Positions 17,663 to 26,784 are shown, counted from the first letter of the stretch. The stretch: DNA of 64,000 bases from F23-D06 sp045116675 (GCA_045116675.1 JBGUMF010000017.1:45003-109002); one strand, 5' to 3'. Made by a program: numbers and translations. The notes: generated from the sequence alone by a model not told the origin.

Positions 17663-18778
17663 TTATGGTTTACAAGTGATGGTTTGATATACGATGAGGG
17701 CGGATGCGAAGGCGAAAAACAGGTTGTACCCGCCGCAGATGCCGTCCATATCAAGCATTTCGCCTGTGGCGTAAAGTCCGGGGAAACGTTTCAGCGAAAA
17801 ATCAGGATTCACCTCCTGCAGGTCGATGCCGCCGTGGCACACCTGGGCGAAATCAAGGGCGTAGGTGCCGGAAATTTTCAATTTGAAACGGTTGACATCA
17901 AAGGCTTTCTGTTCGTAGAGGGCGTTGAGTTTGGGATGAAGCACGCCTTTCAGCGTGTGGAACCGTTGCCAGTGGGCTTCCGCGTTGAAATTCTCGTCGT
18001 GGTAGATGAGGTTGAGTTGCAGGAAACAGTGTTCTTTGGAGGGAAGACGGTTGTAATAGGCCGACAGGTTCAGGATGACAATGCCGGAGATGCCGTCCTC
18101 CTTGAAGGTGACCTCGCCGGCTTCCCGGTGGATGAGGCGGTCGCCTTGCCATAGTTCGGCAATGACGCGCGTGCGGCAGCCGGCTAAGGATTTCGGATAA
18201 TCCTCAATGGTGAAGCCCACCAAAGAGGGCTCGAACGGATGGATGTTCAAGTGTAGGTCGTCCAAAAAACGGTTGTATTCTTTCCTGTTTTTGGCTATCA
18301 TGTTGGCTGGGGTTCCGGAAGCGAACACCACATGGTCGAAGGGCTCCGGAAAGTCGTCAATGTACCATTTGCCGTCCCTGTTTTCCAGATGTTTCACCTT
18401 GTGTTCAAGGATGGCGTGGCAGTTTTGCCGTTCGGGCTCCCACAGGAGGTCCACGACGGTCTGCGAGAACTGGCTGCTGGGATAGACACGCCCCTCTTCA
18501 TCGGCAGTCATGGTCAGCCCCATCTGTTCAAATGTTTGGCGGAGCCGTTCGGGTGTGACCTGCTGCAGCAACTGCTGAGCGAATTCGGGATGGTTGTACC
18601 CCTCAGGGTCTATATGCTCGTTGAAGAGGTTGGCTTTGCCCCCGCCGGACGCGCGCAGCTTGGTGCCCACATTGCGGCACCGCTCGAAAACATATACCTG
18701 ACAGTCGGTATGATCCAACAGCTTCCTGGTCAGGAATAGGCCGGAGGCTCCGGCACCGATGATAGCGATGCGGCTCAT
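17663..18778 (-). CDS. BaiN/HI0933-family FAD-dependent oxidoreductase
   Basis: A 371-residue flavoprotein with the dinucleotide-binding GxGxxG at the N-terminus (IAIIGAGASGLFLTRKL). The family stretch LRASGGGKANLFN follows, and the C-terminal FAD motif is LYATGEMLDMDGICGGYNLFFAFASA. Homologues are annotated as HI0933-like or BaiN-like NAD(P)/FAD enzymes with unclear substrates. Its stop is 3 bases from the helicase start, and its start overlaps the preceding phosphatase gene by 4 bases, so it is translationally coupled in the operon. Confidence 0.9.
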   Translation of the reverse strand: MSRIAIIGAGASGLFLTRKLLDHTDCQVYVFERCRNVGTKLRASGGGKANLFNEHIDPEGYNHPEFAQQLLQQVTPERLRQTFEQMGLTMTADEEGRVYPSSQFSQTVVDLLWEPERQNCHAILEHKVKHLENRDGKWYIDDFPEPFDHVVFASGTPANMIAKNRKEYNRFLDDLHLNIHPFEPSLVGFTIEDYPKSLAGCRTRVIAELWQGDRLIHREAGEVTFKEDGISGIVILNLSAYYNRLPSKEHCFLQLNLIYHDENFNAEAHWQRFHTLKGVLHPKLNALYEQKAFDVNRFKLKISGTYALDFAQVCHGGIDLQEVNPDFSLKRFPGLYATGEMLDMDGICGGYNLFFAFASALIVYQTITCKP

Positions 18779-19587
18779 TCGGGGTTGTCGATTAGGAAGT
18801 GTTTGACGGATTGTTGGAATTCCGGGAAGAGGTCGGGGCCGGAGGCGATGATCTCACCGCCGAAAAGCCAGTTGTTGCCGCCGGAGAAGTCGGAGACCTG
18901 GCCGCCGGCCTGCTGGATGATGAAGGCACCCGCCGCCACATCGTAGGGTTTCATGCCGTACTCAAAGTAGCCGTCGCAGCGCCCGCATGCCACGTATGCG
19001 AGGTCGGTGGCGGCGGAACCTAACCGGCGCAGGCCGTGGGTGTGCTGCATCGTCCAGCGCATGTAGCGCATGAAGGGGTCCAGGATGGAGAAGTCCGAAT
19101 AGGGGAAGCCTGTGGCCAGCAGCGAAGCGTCCAGCTTGGAACAGTGGCTGACATGGATGGGGTAGCCGTTCAGATAGGCCTTGCCGTCTTTATAGGCGTA
19201 AAAACATTCGTCGCGCCATATCTCATACACCACGCCGATGACGATCTCATCATACTCTTTCAAGGCGATGCTGATGGCGGTGGGCGGCAAGCCGTGGATG
19301 AAGTTCGTGGTGCCGTCCAAAGGGTCCACAATCCAGTTGTACTGCTCTTCCAAACCGCGCTCCGTGTCCTCCTCGGCGATAAAGCCCGCCTCGGGCACCA
19401 GCTCCTTGAGCTTGGCTACGATGGTTCTCTCGGATTCCTTGTCAAACTGCGTCACATAGTCGTGAACGCCTTTCGCCTTCATCTTGATGCTGGTGAGACT
19501 CTGCCGTTCGCTGCAGAGCCATAAGCCCACGTGGCGGACCAGGGTCACCACCTCTTCGCAGATTTGTTGGTAGTTCAAGTTGTCCAT
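18775..19587 (-). CDS. inositol monophosphatase family protein
   Basis: A 270-residue member of the IMPase/SuhB fold. Metal-binding motif I is GFIAEEDTERG and motif II WIVDPLDGTTNFIHGLP; the C-terminal motif is YFEYGMKPYDVAAGAFIIQQAGG. Members hydrolyse inositol phosphate or related sugar and nucleotide phosphates with Mg2+. The exact substrate cannot be told from sequence. It follows gmk by 4 bases and overlaps the flavoprotein gene by 4 bases. Confidence 0.93.
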   Translation of the reverse strand: MDNLNYQQICEEVVTLVRHVGLWLCSERQSLTSIKMKAKGVHDYVTQFDKESERTIVAKLKELVPEAGFIAEEDTERGLEEQYNWIVDPLDGTTNFIHGLPPTAISIALKEYDEIVIGVVYEIWRDECFYAYKDGKAYLNGYPIHVSHCSKLDASLLATGFPYSDFSILDPFMRYMRWTMQHTHGLRRLGSAATDLAYVACGRCDGYFEYGMKPYDVAAGAFIIQQAGGQVSDFSGGNNWLFGGEIIASGPDLFPEFQQSVKHFLIDNPE

Positions 19588-19591
19588 AATG

Positions 19592-20158
19592 CTATTCGTT
19601 TAAAAAATCTTTGACCAGCTGGATAGTCTCCTGCTGCGCCTGCTCCAGCACATCGTTCAATATTATTTTATCAAACTGGGGAGAAAAGGAGAGCTCATAT
19701 TCGGCTTTGTCCAACCGTTTCTGGAAGGATTCGGGCGATTCGGTGCCCCGGTTGCGGAGCCGGTTGGCCAGCTCTTCGATGGATGGCGGCTCGATGAAGA
19801 TGGCCAGTGCTTGCCCGCCGAAGAATTTCTTGATGTTAAGCCCGCCTAACACGTCCACATCGAAGATGACCGTCTGGCCGTTTTGCCAGATGCGTTCCAC
19901 CTCGCTTTTCAAGGAACCGTAGTATTGGTTTTCATACACCTCCTGCCATTCCAAAAACTCGTCGTTGTCCAAACGGGTTCTGAATTCGTCCGGGGTGATG
20001 AAATAGTAGTCCTTGCCGTCGGTCTCGTAGTCGCGCTTGGCGCGCGTTGTGGCAGATATGGAGAACTGGAGTTCGGGAACAGCCTGCAGGAGATGCCGCA
20101 CAATGGATGTTTTCCCGGCACCGGAAGGTGCTGATACGATGATGACTTTGCCTTGCAT
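19592..20158 (-). CDS. gmk: guanylate kinase
   Basis: A 188-residue kinase: P-loop SAPSGAGKTSIV at the N-terminus, the GMP-binding segment SISATTRAKRDYETDGKDYYFI, and the lid/core FLEWQEVYENQYYGS. It phosphorylates GMP to GDP, the step after GuaA (also in this window) in guanine nucleotide synthesis. It is the first gene of a four-gene run reaching 14414. A -7 element sits at 20223-20216. Confidence 0.97.
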   Translation of the reverse strand: MQGKVIIVSAPSGAGKTSIVRHLLQAVPELQFSISATTRAKRDYETDGKDYYFITPDEFRTRLDNDEFLEWQEVYENQYYGSLKSEVERIWQNGQTVIFDVDVLGGLNIKKFFGGQALAIFIEPPSIEELANRLRNRGTESPESFQKRLDKAEYELSFSPQFDKIILNDVLEQAQQETIQLVKDFLNE

Positions 20159-20215
20159 TTTCCGTTAGTTTTGGACCTGCAACCCTGTTGGCCGGAGGTC
20201 GTTGGTTTTGCCATG

Positions 20216-20223
20216 CAAAAGTA
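20216..20223 (-). promoter_or_regulatory. -7 element of the gmk operon
   Basis: TACTTTTG on the minus strand, 58 bases before the gmk start. No clear TTG at standard spacing. Confidence 0.5.
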
Positions 20224-20249
20224 GCAAAAAAACAAACGGGAACCGCAGG

Positions 20250-21692
20250 TTATTTTTGTCGTCTTTCAGCCCAGTAGTCTTTTATATGTCCCCAGTTGAC
20301 GACGATTCCCGTCGAGGCGGTGATTTTCGACCAACGGGTCCAGTCAATGGCCGGGACGATGTTGTGGGCGGTGAAGAACACGTTGACGGGGCCGATATCA
20401 AAGCCAAGTCCTACACCCAAGTTGCCGTAGGATCTCCGTGCGAGCGTATAGGAGAGGCAGATGTCGAAAACGTGGAAGAAATGCCCGTTGTAGGCCACCG
20501 TCAGGGCGGGACGGAAGCTGTGGTTTACAAACGTGCCTTGGGCTAACAGAAAGATTCTATTGGACTTGTTCAAATCATATTGCCCCTGAATCAGGATTCT
20601 GGGATTGGTGAAGGTGCTGTAGCCGGAGATGGCCTCCGAGTGCAGGGGAAAATAGTCGGCCAAGGAGTCCAAAAAGGCGGCCCGGCCATCTTCATCGGCG
20701 AGCTGCATGATATCATCCTCGGAAAGTCCGGAGAAGAGGAAACCGCCGTCATGGTAGAAATGACCTCCGTCGGACATGGCACTGCTGACGTGCTGGGCGG
20801 ATGTCTTCCAATGGATGAATCCGAGGTCCAGGACGGAAACGGCGAGCGTGACTTTGTCGATGGGTTTGTACCGGAATCCCAAATCAATGCCAGCCCCCAC
20901 GTTCTTGAAAGCGTTGGACAGAAGCGACAGGTCCAAGTCCGCCATCATGATCTCGTATTTGCCATTGTCCAAATTCAACTGTATGGGTATGGCAGAGGCT
21001 AACCGGGCATCCGCATCGTATTGCAGAAACATACTGTAGTCGTCTTCATTGGTGGTGATGGTGGCGTTCAGATTGCGGGTGTTGACATTAAAAGCCCCGA
21101 ACAGCAGTTTGGCGTGTGCACCCCATGAGATTTTGGAGTTCAGCTGATGCTGTATGCCCAGGCTGATCTCCTGATAAAGCGAGGCATGAATGCCCAAGGA
21201 CAGCTTTGCGGGGTTCTCGTCACCTAAGTAGTTGAGGTTGCCCATCAAGGGGAATCCAATGAGGTCTTTGGAGAAAGATATGTTGGCATCACCTCGGAGA
21301 CGATAGTCGAAAGAGAAAAAGAATTTTTTGGCGAAACGGAATCCGAATCCCAAGAGTGCCTCATCCAGATCCAGATGCAGATAATTGTTTTTTTGCTTGA
21401 GACTGTTTGCGAATTTGTTGGCCGTCAGAGAAATGGGATAGCCTTCCGCATCCGTCTCAAAGAGGTTCTTATACCGGATGGAGGAGTTATACAAGCCGAT
21501 ACCGAGATTGCCGATGCCGGGCACGGACACATATCCTTTGTAGAGCAGCAGCACTTCGGCAGAAGGGTCTGTGCGAAGCTGGTAGGGGTTCAGGTACATG
21601 AAATGTGTCAGCGGGGTTTCCTGTGCAGAGGCCGACAACATAGCCATAAACATGGCGAGGACAAGGGTTACAGTTCTTTTTTTCATGGTCAC
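20250..21692 (-). CDS. DUF5723-like outer membrane beta-barrel protein
   Basis: A 480-residue exported protein: signal peptide ending SASAQ, then HFMYLNPYQLRTDPSAEV, the pattern seen at the start of DUF5723-type proteins. Many amphipathic strands follow, with a PorV/FadL-like look (GIGLYNSSIRYKNLF, FGFRFAKKFFFSFDYRLRG). It ends near SKITASTGIVVNWGHIKDYW. The start ATG overlaps the stop of the upstream lipoprotein gene by 4 bases, so the two are coupled and probably act together at the outer membrane. Function unknown. Confidence 0.7.
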   Translation of the reverse strand: MTMKKRTVTLVLAMFMAMLSASAQETPLTHFMYLNPYQLRTDPSAEVLLLYKGYVSVPGIGNLGIGLYNSSIRYKNLFETDAEGYPISLTANKFANSLKQKNNYLHLDLDEALLGFGFRFAKKFFFSFDYRLRGDANISFSKDLIGFPLMGNLNYLGDENPAKLSLGIHASLYQEISLGIQHQLNSKISWGAHAKLLFGAFNVNTRNLNATITTNEDDYSMFLQYDADARLASAIPIQLNLDNGKYEIMMADLDLSLLSNAFKNVGAGIDLGFRYKPIDKVTLAVSVLDLGFIHWKTSAQHVSSAMSDGGHFYHDGGFLFSGLSEDDIMQLADEDGRAAFLDSLADYFPLHSEAISGYSTFTNPRILIQGQYDLNKSNRIFLLAQGTFVNHSFRPALTVAYNGHFFHVFDICLSYTLARRSYGNLGVGLGFDIGPVNVFFTAHNIVPAIDWTRWSKITASTGIVVNWGHIKDYWAERRQK

Positions 21693-23272
21693 GGCTGAAG
21701 GTATTGGTTAGCTAATGATCCCAAATCCACATCGAATTTGGCGGAGAGACGGACTTTGAGGACCTGGTCGCTGCGGATGGCCACCTGGTGGTCATCTGTG
21801 TTGACACCTGCCTTGAGGATGATTTTGTCGCAGGAGAGCATCCGTTGTATCTGCGACACATCCTCTTTGGCGATATAGGCCTCGCACGGGACGGACATGC
21901 CACCATAGTAGCCGGGGATGGCCATCGGGGAGGTGAACAGGGAGTCGCGGATGAGGTGCGCCTGACTGTCGTAGAAATAAGCCTGCATGTCAAAGCCGAG
22001 AGGAAGCTGGTTCTCAATTCGGAACCGGAACAGGATGTTGGAAATCCCGTTGATGTCCGGAATGTCGGCTCCTCCGAAATCCAGCGTGTCGTGGAAGGTG
22101 ATCCGGTCGAGTTTCATTTTCAACGGCAGGGTGATGGCGATTTTCAGGTTTATGGTCTGGTGCTCCGTGACGGTGAGGACCGGCGTGTTCATCCCGTTGG
22201 GATTAAGCACCGCCGTGCCGGCGAAGTGCAGACTGCTCATGTTGGTGTTGAGGAACAGCGAAGAGGTGAGGGGAAGCGGTACAGACTCGAAATTTTGTGT
22301 GCTGGCCGGCATGTGGATGGTGACTGGCGAGGAGGACAACAAGGAGGTTGTCGATACACCCGTGCCGGAGAGGGATGCGTCACGAACGGTAAGGTCCGCC
22401 CCGATGGGGAAGGTGTTTTGCACGAGGCACTCCACCTGCGGGTTGTACAGCGTGATGGACCCGCCAAGCTGGCTCGACAAGAAACTCAAGTCAAAGTCCA
22501 GACTCTCATCCAATTCCATGTCAAAGGCTTTGATGCGTCCGCGCAACTCCTCAAGAACAAGCTTCCTTGCCAGCACGGAGTATTGGATGACAGGGTCGTT
22601 CGGCACGTCCGCGCCCGAAGATACGGCGGTCAGGTGCAGGTAGATGTCCGCCTTGTTGACGGCATTGGGCACCAGCGTGTAGCCCGACAAGTCCAAATCT
22701 ATTTGGTTGTCTTCGTAGGCGTTGATGTTGTACGTGACATGGAAATCCTGATTGGAGGCATCTTTAATCTGGGGGGAAGAGACTTCCACGGTGAAATTGA
22801 TGGGGATGTCGTGGGCAAGATGCAAGGTCAGCAGGCCGGACTTGATGCGGGCATATTCCAATACAGCCTCGTCGGAGGGAAACTCCAGCGTGGTGGTGTC
22901 ATTGTACAGCGTGAACGAAATCTGCGGTAGATGAGGGAAATGGCTCCCCGAAACCGTCAGGGTCTTCGACTTTGAAATGACTTTGTCTTTCATGATGCCC
23001 AACAGCTGATCGGAGGAAATCAACGAATCTTTCTCCAGCTGATACGTGATTTCCAGAGTGCCGTCGTCGCCAGTTTGGATGAACGATGGATTGTCAGCCA
23101 AGGTGAGAATGTCGCCAATCGAAAGGTCGGCATTTACCAGCGGGATTCCCCACGAACCTTCGGCGTCGATGCCGTTCATCCGCGAAAAATCGTATGCGGT
23201 ACGCTTGCAGGAGAAACAGAACAGCATAAGCAGTCCCCAGAAGCAAATGCATAGTATGTGTCGGTGTTTCAT
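21689..23272 (-). CDS. large beta-rich lipoprotein, unknown function
   Basis: A 527-residue lipoprotein with signal peptide and lipobox LFCFSC (Cys22). The mature part is almost entirely predicted strands, with alternations such as LTLHLAHDIPINFTVEVSS and LNLKIAITLPLKMKLD-like segments and no catalytic motif I recognise. ATG 23272 was chosen because it gives a proper lipoprotein signal; upstream in-frame ATG 23305 lies within the -7 element. It is followed by, and overlaps by 4 bases, the DUF5723-like barrel gene. Confidence 0.7.
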   Translation of the reverse strand: MKHRHILCICFWGLLMLFCFSCKRTAYDFSRMNGIDAEGSWGIPLVNADLSIGDILTLADNPSFIQTGDDGTLEITYQLEKDSLISSDQLLGIMKDKVISKSKTLTVSGSHFPHLPQISFTLYNDTTTLEFPSDEAVLEYARIKSGLLTLHLAHDIPINFTVEVSSPQIKDASNQDFHVTYNINAYEDNQIDLDLSGYTLVPNAVNKADIYLHLTAVSSGADVPNDPVIQYSVLARKLVLEELRGRIKAFDMELDESLDFDLSFLSSQLGGSITLYNPQVECLVQNTFPIGADLTVRDASLSGTGVSTTSLLSSSPVTIHMPASTQNFESVPLPLTSSLFLNTNMSSLHFAGTAVLNPNGMNTPVLTVTEHQTINLKIAITLPLKMKLDRITFHDTLDFGGADIPDINGISNILFRFRIENQLPLGFDMQAYFYDSQAHLIRDSLFTSPMAIPGYYGGMSVPCEAYIAKEDVSQIQRMLSCDKIILKAGVNTDDHQVAIRSDQVLKVRLSAKFDVDLGSLANQYLQP

Positions 23273-23302
23273 ATTGAAAACGGTTTGTATAATTTCAAGC
23301 GG

Positions 23303-23310
23303 CAAAGATA
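23303..23310 (-). promoter_or_regulatory. -7 element of the lipoprotein/barrel pair
   Basis: TATCTTTG on the minus strand, 31 bases before the lipoprotein start at 23272. Confidence 0.55.
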
Positions 23311-23362
23311 CAAGAAATTTAATTGAATATACCCATGAATGTTGGATAAAAAGCTGATTTCA

Positions 23363-24301
23363 TTATTCTTCCGGCAAGGCCTTGAAACCCAACCCCATAA
23401 TCTCCGAACTTTCAATCACATTCACAAAGGCTTTCGGGTCCAAACGACGAAGGTTGGCCTTGAGCTTGATGAGGTCGGTGCGGTCCAGCGTGACGTATAT
23501 CATCTTGCGTTCCGTGCCCTGGTACATGCCCAGACCGGCGAAAATCGTGCCGCCGCGCTTCATGTCGTGCAGGATGAAGTCGCGCACCTCGTCGGTCTTG
23601 TCCGTGACAATGAAGGCCGTCTTGTACGACTTGAGGCCGTCCACGATGAGGTCGATGACTTTGCTCTCGATGGCGATGAGGATGATGGAATAGATGGGCA
23701 GACGGATCTGCTTGAAGGCGATGAGGGTGGTGAGCGTGATGCAGGAATCCACGATGAGCACCAGGGTGCCGAGCGAGATCTTCGTGTATTTGTGCAGGAT
23801 CATGGAGATGATGTCGCTGCCGCCGGAAGTGGCTCCCGACTTGAATATCAACCCGATGGCGACGCCGTAGATGACGCCGGCCACCACCGTGTTGAGGAAG
23901 TAGTCCGGAATGAAGAACAGGGTGCTGTGCGGAATCTGCACGGCGTTGTGGATGCCCGCGGCCTGCTCCACGATGCCTTCGTGGATGACCGGGTTGTAAC
24001 CCCACAGGGTCTCAATCAGCCAGGTGAAGGCGAAGATGAGAATAGTGGAGACCACCGTTTTGATGCCGAATCGCGGTCCGAGAATCCAGGTGCCGATCAG
24101 CAGCAGCGGGATATCCATACAGATGGCGTAGAAGCTGATCTTCCACGGCCATACCGTGTTGAGCACGTTGGCCAGACCGTAGGTGCCACCAGGGGCAAGC
24201 AGGTACGGGTTGACGAACATCACATCGCCCACGGCAAACAGCAGGCTGCCAATCACCAGGAGCGTGTAGGCTATAAGTTGGTCTTTCAGATTGGATTTCA
24301 T
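23363..24301 (-). CDS. YitT family membrane protein
   Basis: A 312-residue protein with about six N-terminal membrane segments (YTLLVIGSLLFAVGDVMFV, SFYAICMDIPLLLIGTWIL and others), the conserved LAPGGTYGLANVLN and SGATSGGSDIIS. A cytoplasmic C-terminal DUF2179 domain of about 80 residues carries FAGLGMYQGTERKMIYVTL. YitT proteins are widespread and possibly transporters; their substrate is unknown. It lies 56 bases after azlD in the same direction and may be in the same transcript. Confidence 0.9.
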   Translation of the reverse strand: MKSNLKDQLIAYTLLVIGSLLFAVGDVMFVNPYLLAPGGTYGLANVLNTVWPWKISFYAICMDIPLLLIGTWILGPRFGIKTVVSTILIFAFTWLIETLWGYNPVIHEGIVEQAAGIHNAVQIPHSTLFFIPDYFLNTVVAGVIYGVAIGLIFKSGATSGGSDIISMILHKYTKISLGTLVLIVDSCITLTTLIAFKQIRLPIYSIILIAIESKVIDLIVDGLKSYKTAFIVTDKTDEVRDFILHDMKRGGTIFAGLGMYQGTERKMIYVTLDRTDLIKLKANLRRLDPKAFVNVIESSEIMGLGFKALPEE

Positions 24302-24357
24302 CGGATTTGTTTTTTAGAAGTGTGAAATATTGTTTGGTGTAAAATAGGTTTTGACAA

Positions 24358-24708
24358 TTAGAAAACAACGGGCAGCAGCAGTTCCACCATGAGGGCCACC
24401 AATACGGCCACCAAGGCCACACGCACGAGACCGCGGTTTTTCCACGACATCACGATGGCCACCACCGTGGCGATGATGGCGGAGGCGTAGTGCGGCGAGG
24501 TGGCTCCCGTGGGTGTGGTGGAGTAGATGACACCCGGGAAGGTCATGGCCGAGAGGACGCAGAAGGGGATGTAGTAGAGGAAATCCTGAAACCATTCGTT
24601 GTCTAATTTCCGGCGCACGAACCCGATGGGGATGACGCGGATGAGGTAGGTGGTGAGGGCCATGATGACCATCGCAACGGCCACGTTCTGCATACTACAC
24701 ATGGGCAC
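24358..24708 (-). CDS. azlD: AzlD-family branched-chain amino acid exporter subunit
   Basis: A 116-residue membrane protein with three to four hydrophobic segments and the family pattern YLIRVIPIGFVRRKL, followed by YIPFCVLSAMTFPGV. AzlD is the small partner of AzlC; together they form a branched-chain amino acid exporter (LIV-E family). The start overlaps azlC by 14 bases, indicating coupled translation. Confidence 0.9.
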   Translation of the reverse strand: MPMCSMQNVAVAMVIMALTTYLIRVIPIGFVRRKLDNEWFQDFLYYIPFCVLSAMTFPGVIYSTTPTGATSPHYASAIIATVVAIVMSWKNRGLVRVALVAVLVALMVELLLPVVF

Positions 24709-25435
24709 CTCCTTCCTGATGTTGTCTTCTCCGGAAACGCTTCACCTCCTTGATGGAAGCGCACACGGCAGCACCCACGATAGCCGAGATGATGATGGCC
24801 CAGCCCCCGCCACCGCTCTTGCCGAGCACGTCCAGCCCGGGCACGTAGGTGAAGAGGCACGACAGCAGGGCCGACAGGATGATGGCGATGGCCACCTTGC
24901 GCCCTGTGCGCGCCGGCGGGATGATGATGGCGATGAACATGCAGTACAGCGCGATGCCGAAACAGCCTTGCAGCATGGGCGACAGCAGGCTCGAGGCCAC
25001 GGCCCCCAGGCAGGTGCCCAGCGTCCACCCGAAGATGGGGGTGATCATCAGCCCCCCGAAGAACGGGAACTTCACGTCCTCCTTCTCCATGGCCGCCAGG
25101 GCGAACACCTCGTCGGTGATGCAGAAAGCCATGATGGCCCGCTTGTAGAAGGGCATGTCGGAGGCCACCTTCTGCGACAGCGACAGCGACATCAGCATGT
25201 AGCGGAGGTTGATGACGAAGGTGGTGATGACGAGCTCGATGTAGGGGGCGCCTCCCTCGATGAGGCGGATGCCGGCAAACTGCCCCGCCGAGGCCATGTT
25301 GGTGAGGGATATGATAGTGGCCTCCAACGGGTTGAAGCCCATCTTGACGGCAATCAACCCGAAGGTGAACGACACGGGAATGTAGCCCAAACAGATGGGA
25401 AATCCCGTTTTCAAACCCCTAACAAACTCATTCAT
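24695..25435 (-). CDS. azlC: AzlC-family branched-chain amino acid exporter subunit
   Basis: A 246-residue membrane protein with the AzlC signature: GLKTGFPICLGYIPVSFTFG at the N-terminus, then LTNMASAGQFAG and LRYMLMSLSLSQK, with six or more hydrophobic segments. It forms the main pore of the AzlCD exporter in the inner membrane. A -7 element lies at 25472-25465. Confidence 0.92.
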   Translation of the reverse strand: MNEFVRGLKTGFPICLGYIPVSFTFGLIAVKMGFNPLEATIISLTNMASAGQFAGIRLIEGGAPYIELVITTFVINLRYMLMSLSLSQKVASDMPFYKRAIMAFCITDEVFALAAMEKEDVKFPFFGGLMITPIFGWTLGTCLGAVASSLLSPMLQGCFGIALYCMFIAIIIPPARTGRKVAIAIILSALLSCLFTYVPGLDVLGKSGGGGWAIIISAIVGAAVCASIKEVKRFRRRQHQEGGAHV

Positions 25436-25464
25436 AAATAGTTGATGGTTTTTATTTCAGGGTG

Positions 25465-25472
25465 CAAAGATA
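25465..25472 (-). promoter_or_regulatory. -7 element of azlC
   Basis: TATCTTTG on the minus strand, 29 bases before the azlC start. The divergent PAS gene has its own -7 element about 80 bases away. Confidence 0.55.
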
Positions 25473-25550
25473 CAATATTTCGGGGAAATAATATCGTGTC
25501 GCACATTTGCTTTTGTCACTTTCTATCATAAAACTTCATCCAACTTTTCG

Positions 25551-25558
25551 TACTTTTG
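25551..25558 (+). promoter_or_regulatory. -7 element of the PAS-domain gene
   Basis: TACTTTTG, 21 bases before ATG 25580. It places the upstream in-frame start codon at 25556 inside the promoter, deciding for 25580. Confidence 0.55.
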
Positions 25559-25579
25559 CGCCATAAAAAAATTACCACC

Positions 25580-25918
25580 ATGCTCGAATATTTCAACGAA
25601 GTGCCCTATTCCGTCACCGTGTGCGACAAGGACGGAAAGATTTTGGAAATGAATGAGATGGCCGTGAACGTGCTCAGCCACGGACAGCAGATCATCGGCC
25701 ACAACCTCCTCGATTGCCATCCCGAGCCCGCGCGCACCAAGCTGGCGGAGATGCTTCAGAACCACAACGTGAACGCCTATACCATCGAGAAGAACGGCAA
25801 GAAAAAGCTCATCTACCAGTCGCCCTGGTTCCAGAACGGCGAGTTTGCCGGCTACATCGAGCTCTCGATGGAGATTCCGATGGAGATGCCGCATTATGTG
25901 CGAATGCCGAAAAATTAA
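25580..25918 (+). CDS. single-domain PAS protein
   Basis: A 112-residue cytoplasmic protein: one PAS-like domain with the typical start YSVTVCDKDGKILEMNEMAVNVL, then GHNLLDCHPEPARTKLAEML and the closing strands KKKLIYQSPWF and YIELSMEIP. There is no kinase, cyclase or DNA-binding output domain, so it must act through a partner or only bind a ligand. No partner gene is adjacent; azlC is divergent and a secreted protein follows after 67 bases. Confidence 0.75.
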   Translation: MLEYFNEVPYSVTVCDKDGKILEMNEMAVNVLSHGQQIIGHNLLDCHPEPARTKLAEMLQNHNVNAYTIEKNGKKKLIYQSPWFQNGEFAGYIELSMEIPMEMPHYVRMPKN

Positions 25919-25985
25919 TCGGTTGACTTTTTGTAGTTATTTTCACTTTTGCTGCGTTTATAATAAAGAATAAAAACATCGCAAT

Positions 25986-26666
25986 ATGAAAAACATTTTT
26001 ACAACAGTGGCACTCTGCCTAGTATGTGCCTTCGGCGTTTTCGCCCAAAATTACACCACAGTCCAAATCACGCCCGTCAATGGTGTGCTGACAGTCAATG
26101 GGGTAGATCAGATTTCCATTCCGAATTTCGATCCCAGTGAGGTCCAGCTGGAACCGATGTCGGGATTCGTGGCCGTGCCCAACGCCGACCAAATGTACAC
26201 GGTAGCGGAATACGCCTCCCTGGACGATGTGTGGAGCGCGTGCAATGGCTCTGCGGTCTGGACCAGCAATCTGGTCACGCTGGACACCTATTCCGGGCAA
26301 GGCATGAACACCGGGTACGCCGCCTTGAAATTCTCCGGCACCCCGAACACCTATGGCTATGCCAAGTTCGACAAAAGTGTGTCGGGAGGCTGGACGGAGT
26401 TTGGCTATTTCACGGATGGCGTGGGCGTTACGGATTGGTCGAACACCATTGCCGTTTACCCGAATCCGGTGGTGGAAACCCTCTGCATCAACAATGCTGA
26501 AGGATCTCATGTGGCCATTTACAACATGAAGGGCCAGCAGGTGAGATTGGTTGAGCATGCGGACGCCAACACCACGGTCAATGTCTCGTCGTTGTCGGCA
26601 GGTGTCTATTTCGTGCGCATCACGGGCGACAACCGCGTGAACACGGTGAAGTTCGTGAAGGAGTAA
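25986..26666 (+). CDS. secreted protein with type IX secretion sorting domain
   Basis: A 226-residue protein: signal peptide MKNIFTTVALCLVCAFGVFAQ, a middle region of about 125 residues without known domain, and a C-terminal sorting domain of roughly 75 residues (TIGR04183 type). The sorting domain shows AVYPNPVVETLCIN, VAIYNMKGQQV, VSSLSAGVYFVRI and the final VKFVKE. Such tails direct proteins through the type IX secretion system to the cell surface. Cargo function is unknown. No T9SS machinery gene is nearby. A hairpin terminator follows at 26758-26784. Confidence 0.85.
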   Translation: MKNIFTTVALCLVCAFGVFAQNYTTVQITPVNGVLTVNGVDQISIPNFDPSEVQLEPMSGFVAVPNADQMYTVAEYASLDDVWSACNGSAVWTSNLVTLDTYSGQGMNTGYAALKFSGTPNTYGYAKFDKSVSGGWTEFGYFTDGVGVTDWSNTIAVYPNPVVETLCINNAEGSHVAIYNMKGQQVRLVEHADANTTVNVSSLSAGVYFVRITGDNRVNTVKFVKE

Positions 26667-26757
26667 GCGCGGCGTGCGGAAAAGGACTTCCATATGAAAA
26701 TATTGAGCCTTTAATCGAAAGGTTTATTTCCCATCGTACTGTCGATTCTACTATCAA

Positions 26758-26784
26758 ATCATGCAGGCCATTGGCCTGCATGAT
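26758..26784 (+). terminator. intrinsic terminator after T9SS cargo gene
   Basis: A 12-base perfect stem (ATCATGCAGGCC with its complement) around a 3-base loop, followed by a T-rich stretch. It lies 92 bases after the cargo gene stop. Confidence 0.75.

Noticed and set aside
16814..18154. 446-codon plus-strand frame across the helicase and flavoprotein genes
   Set aside because: It spans two well-supported genes in antisense, with no promoter or known domain.
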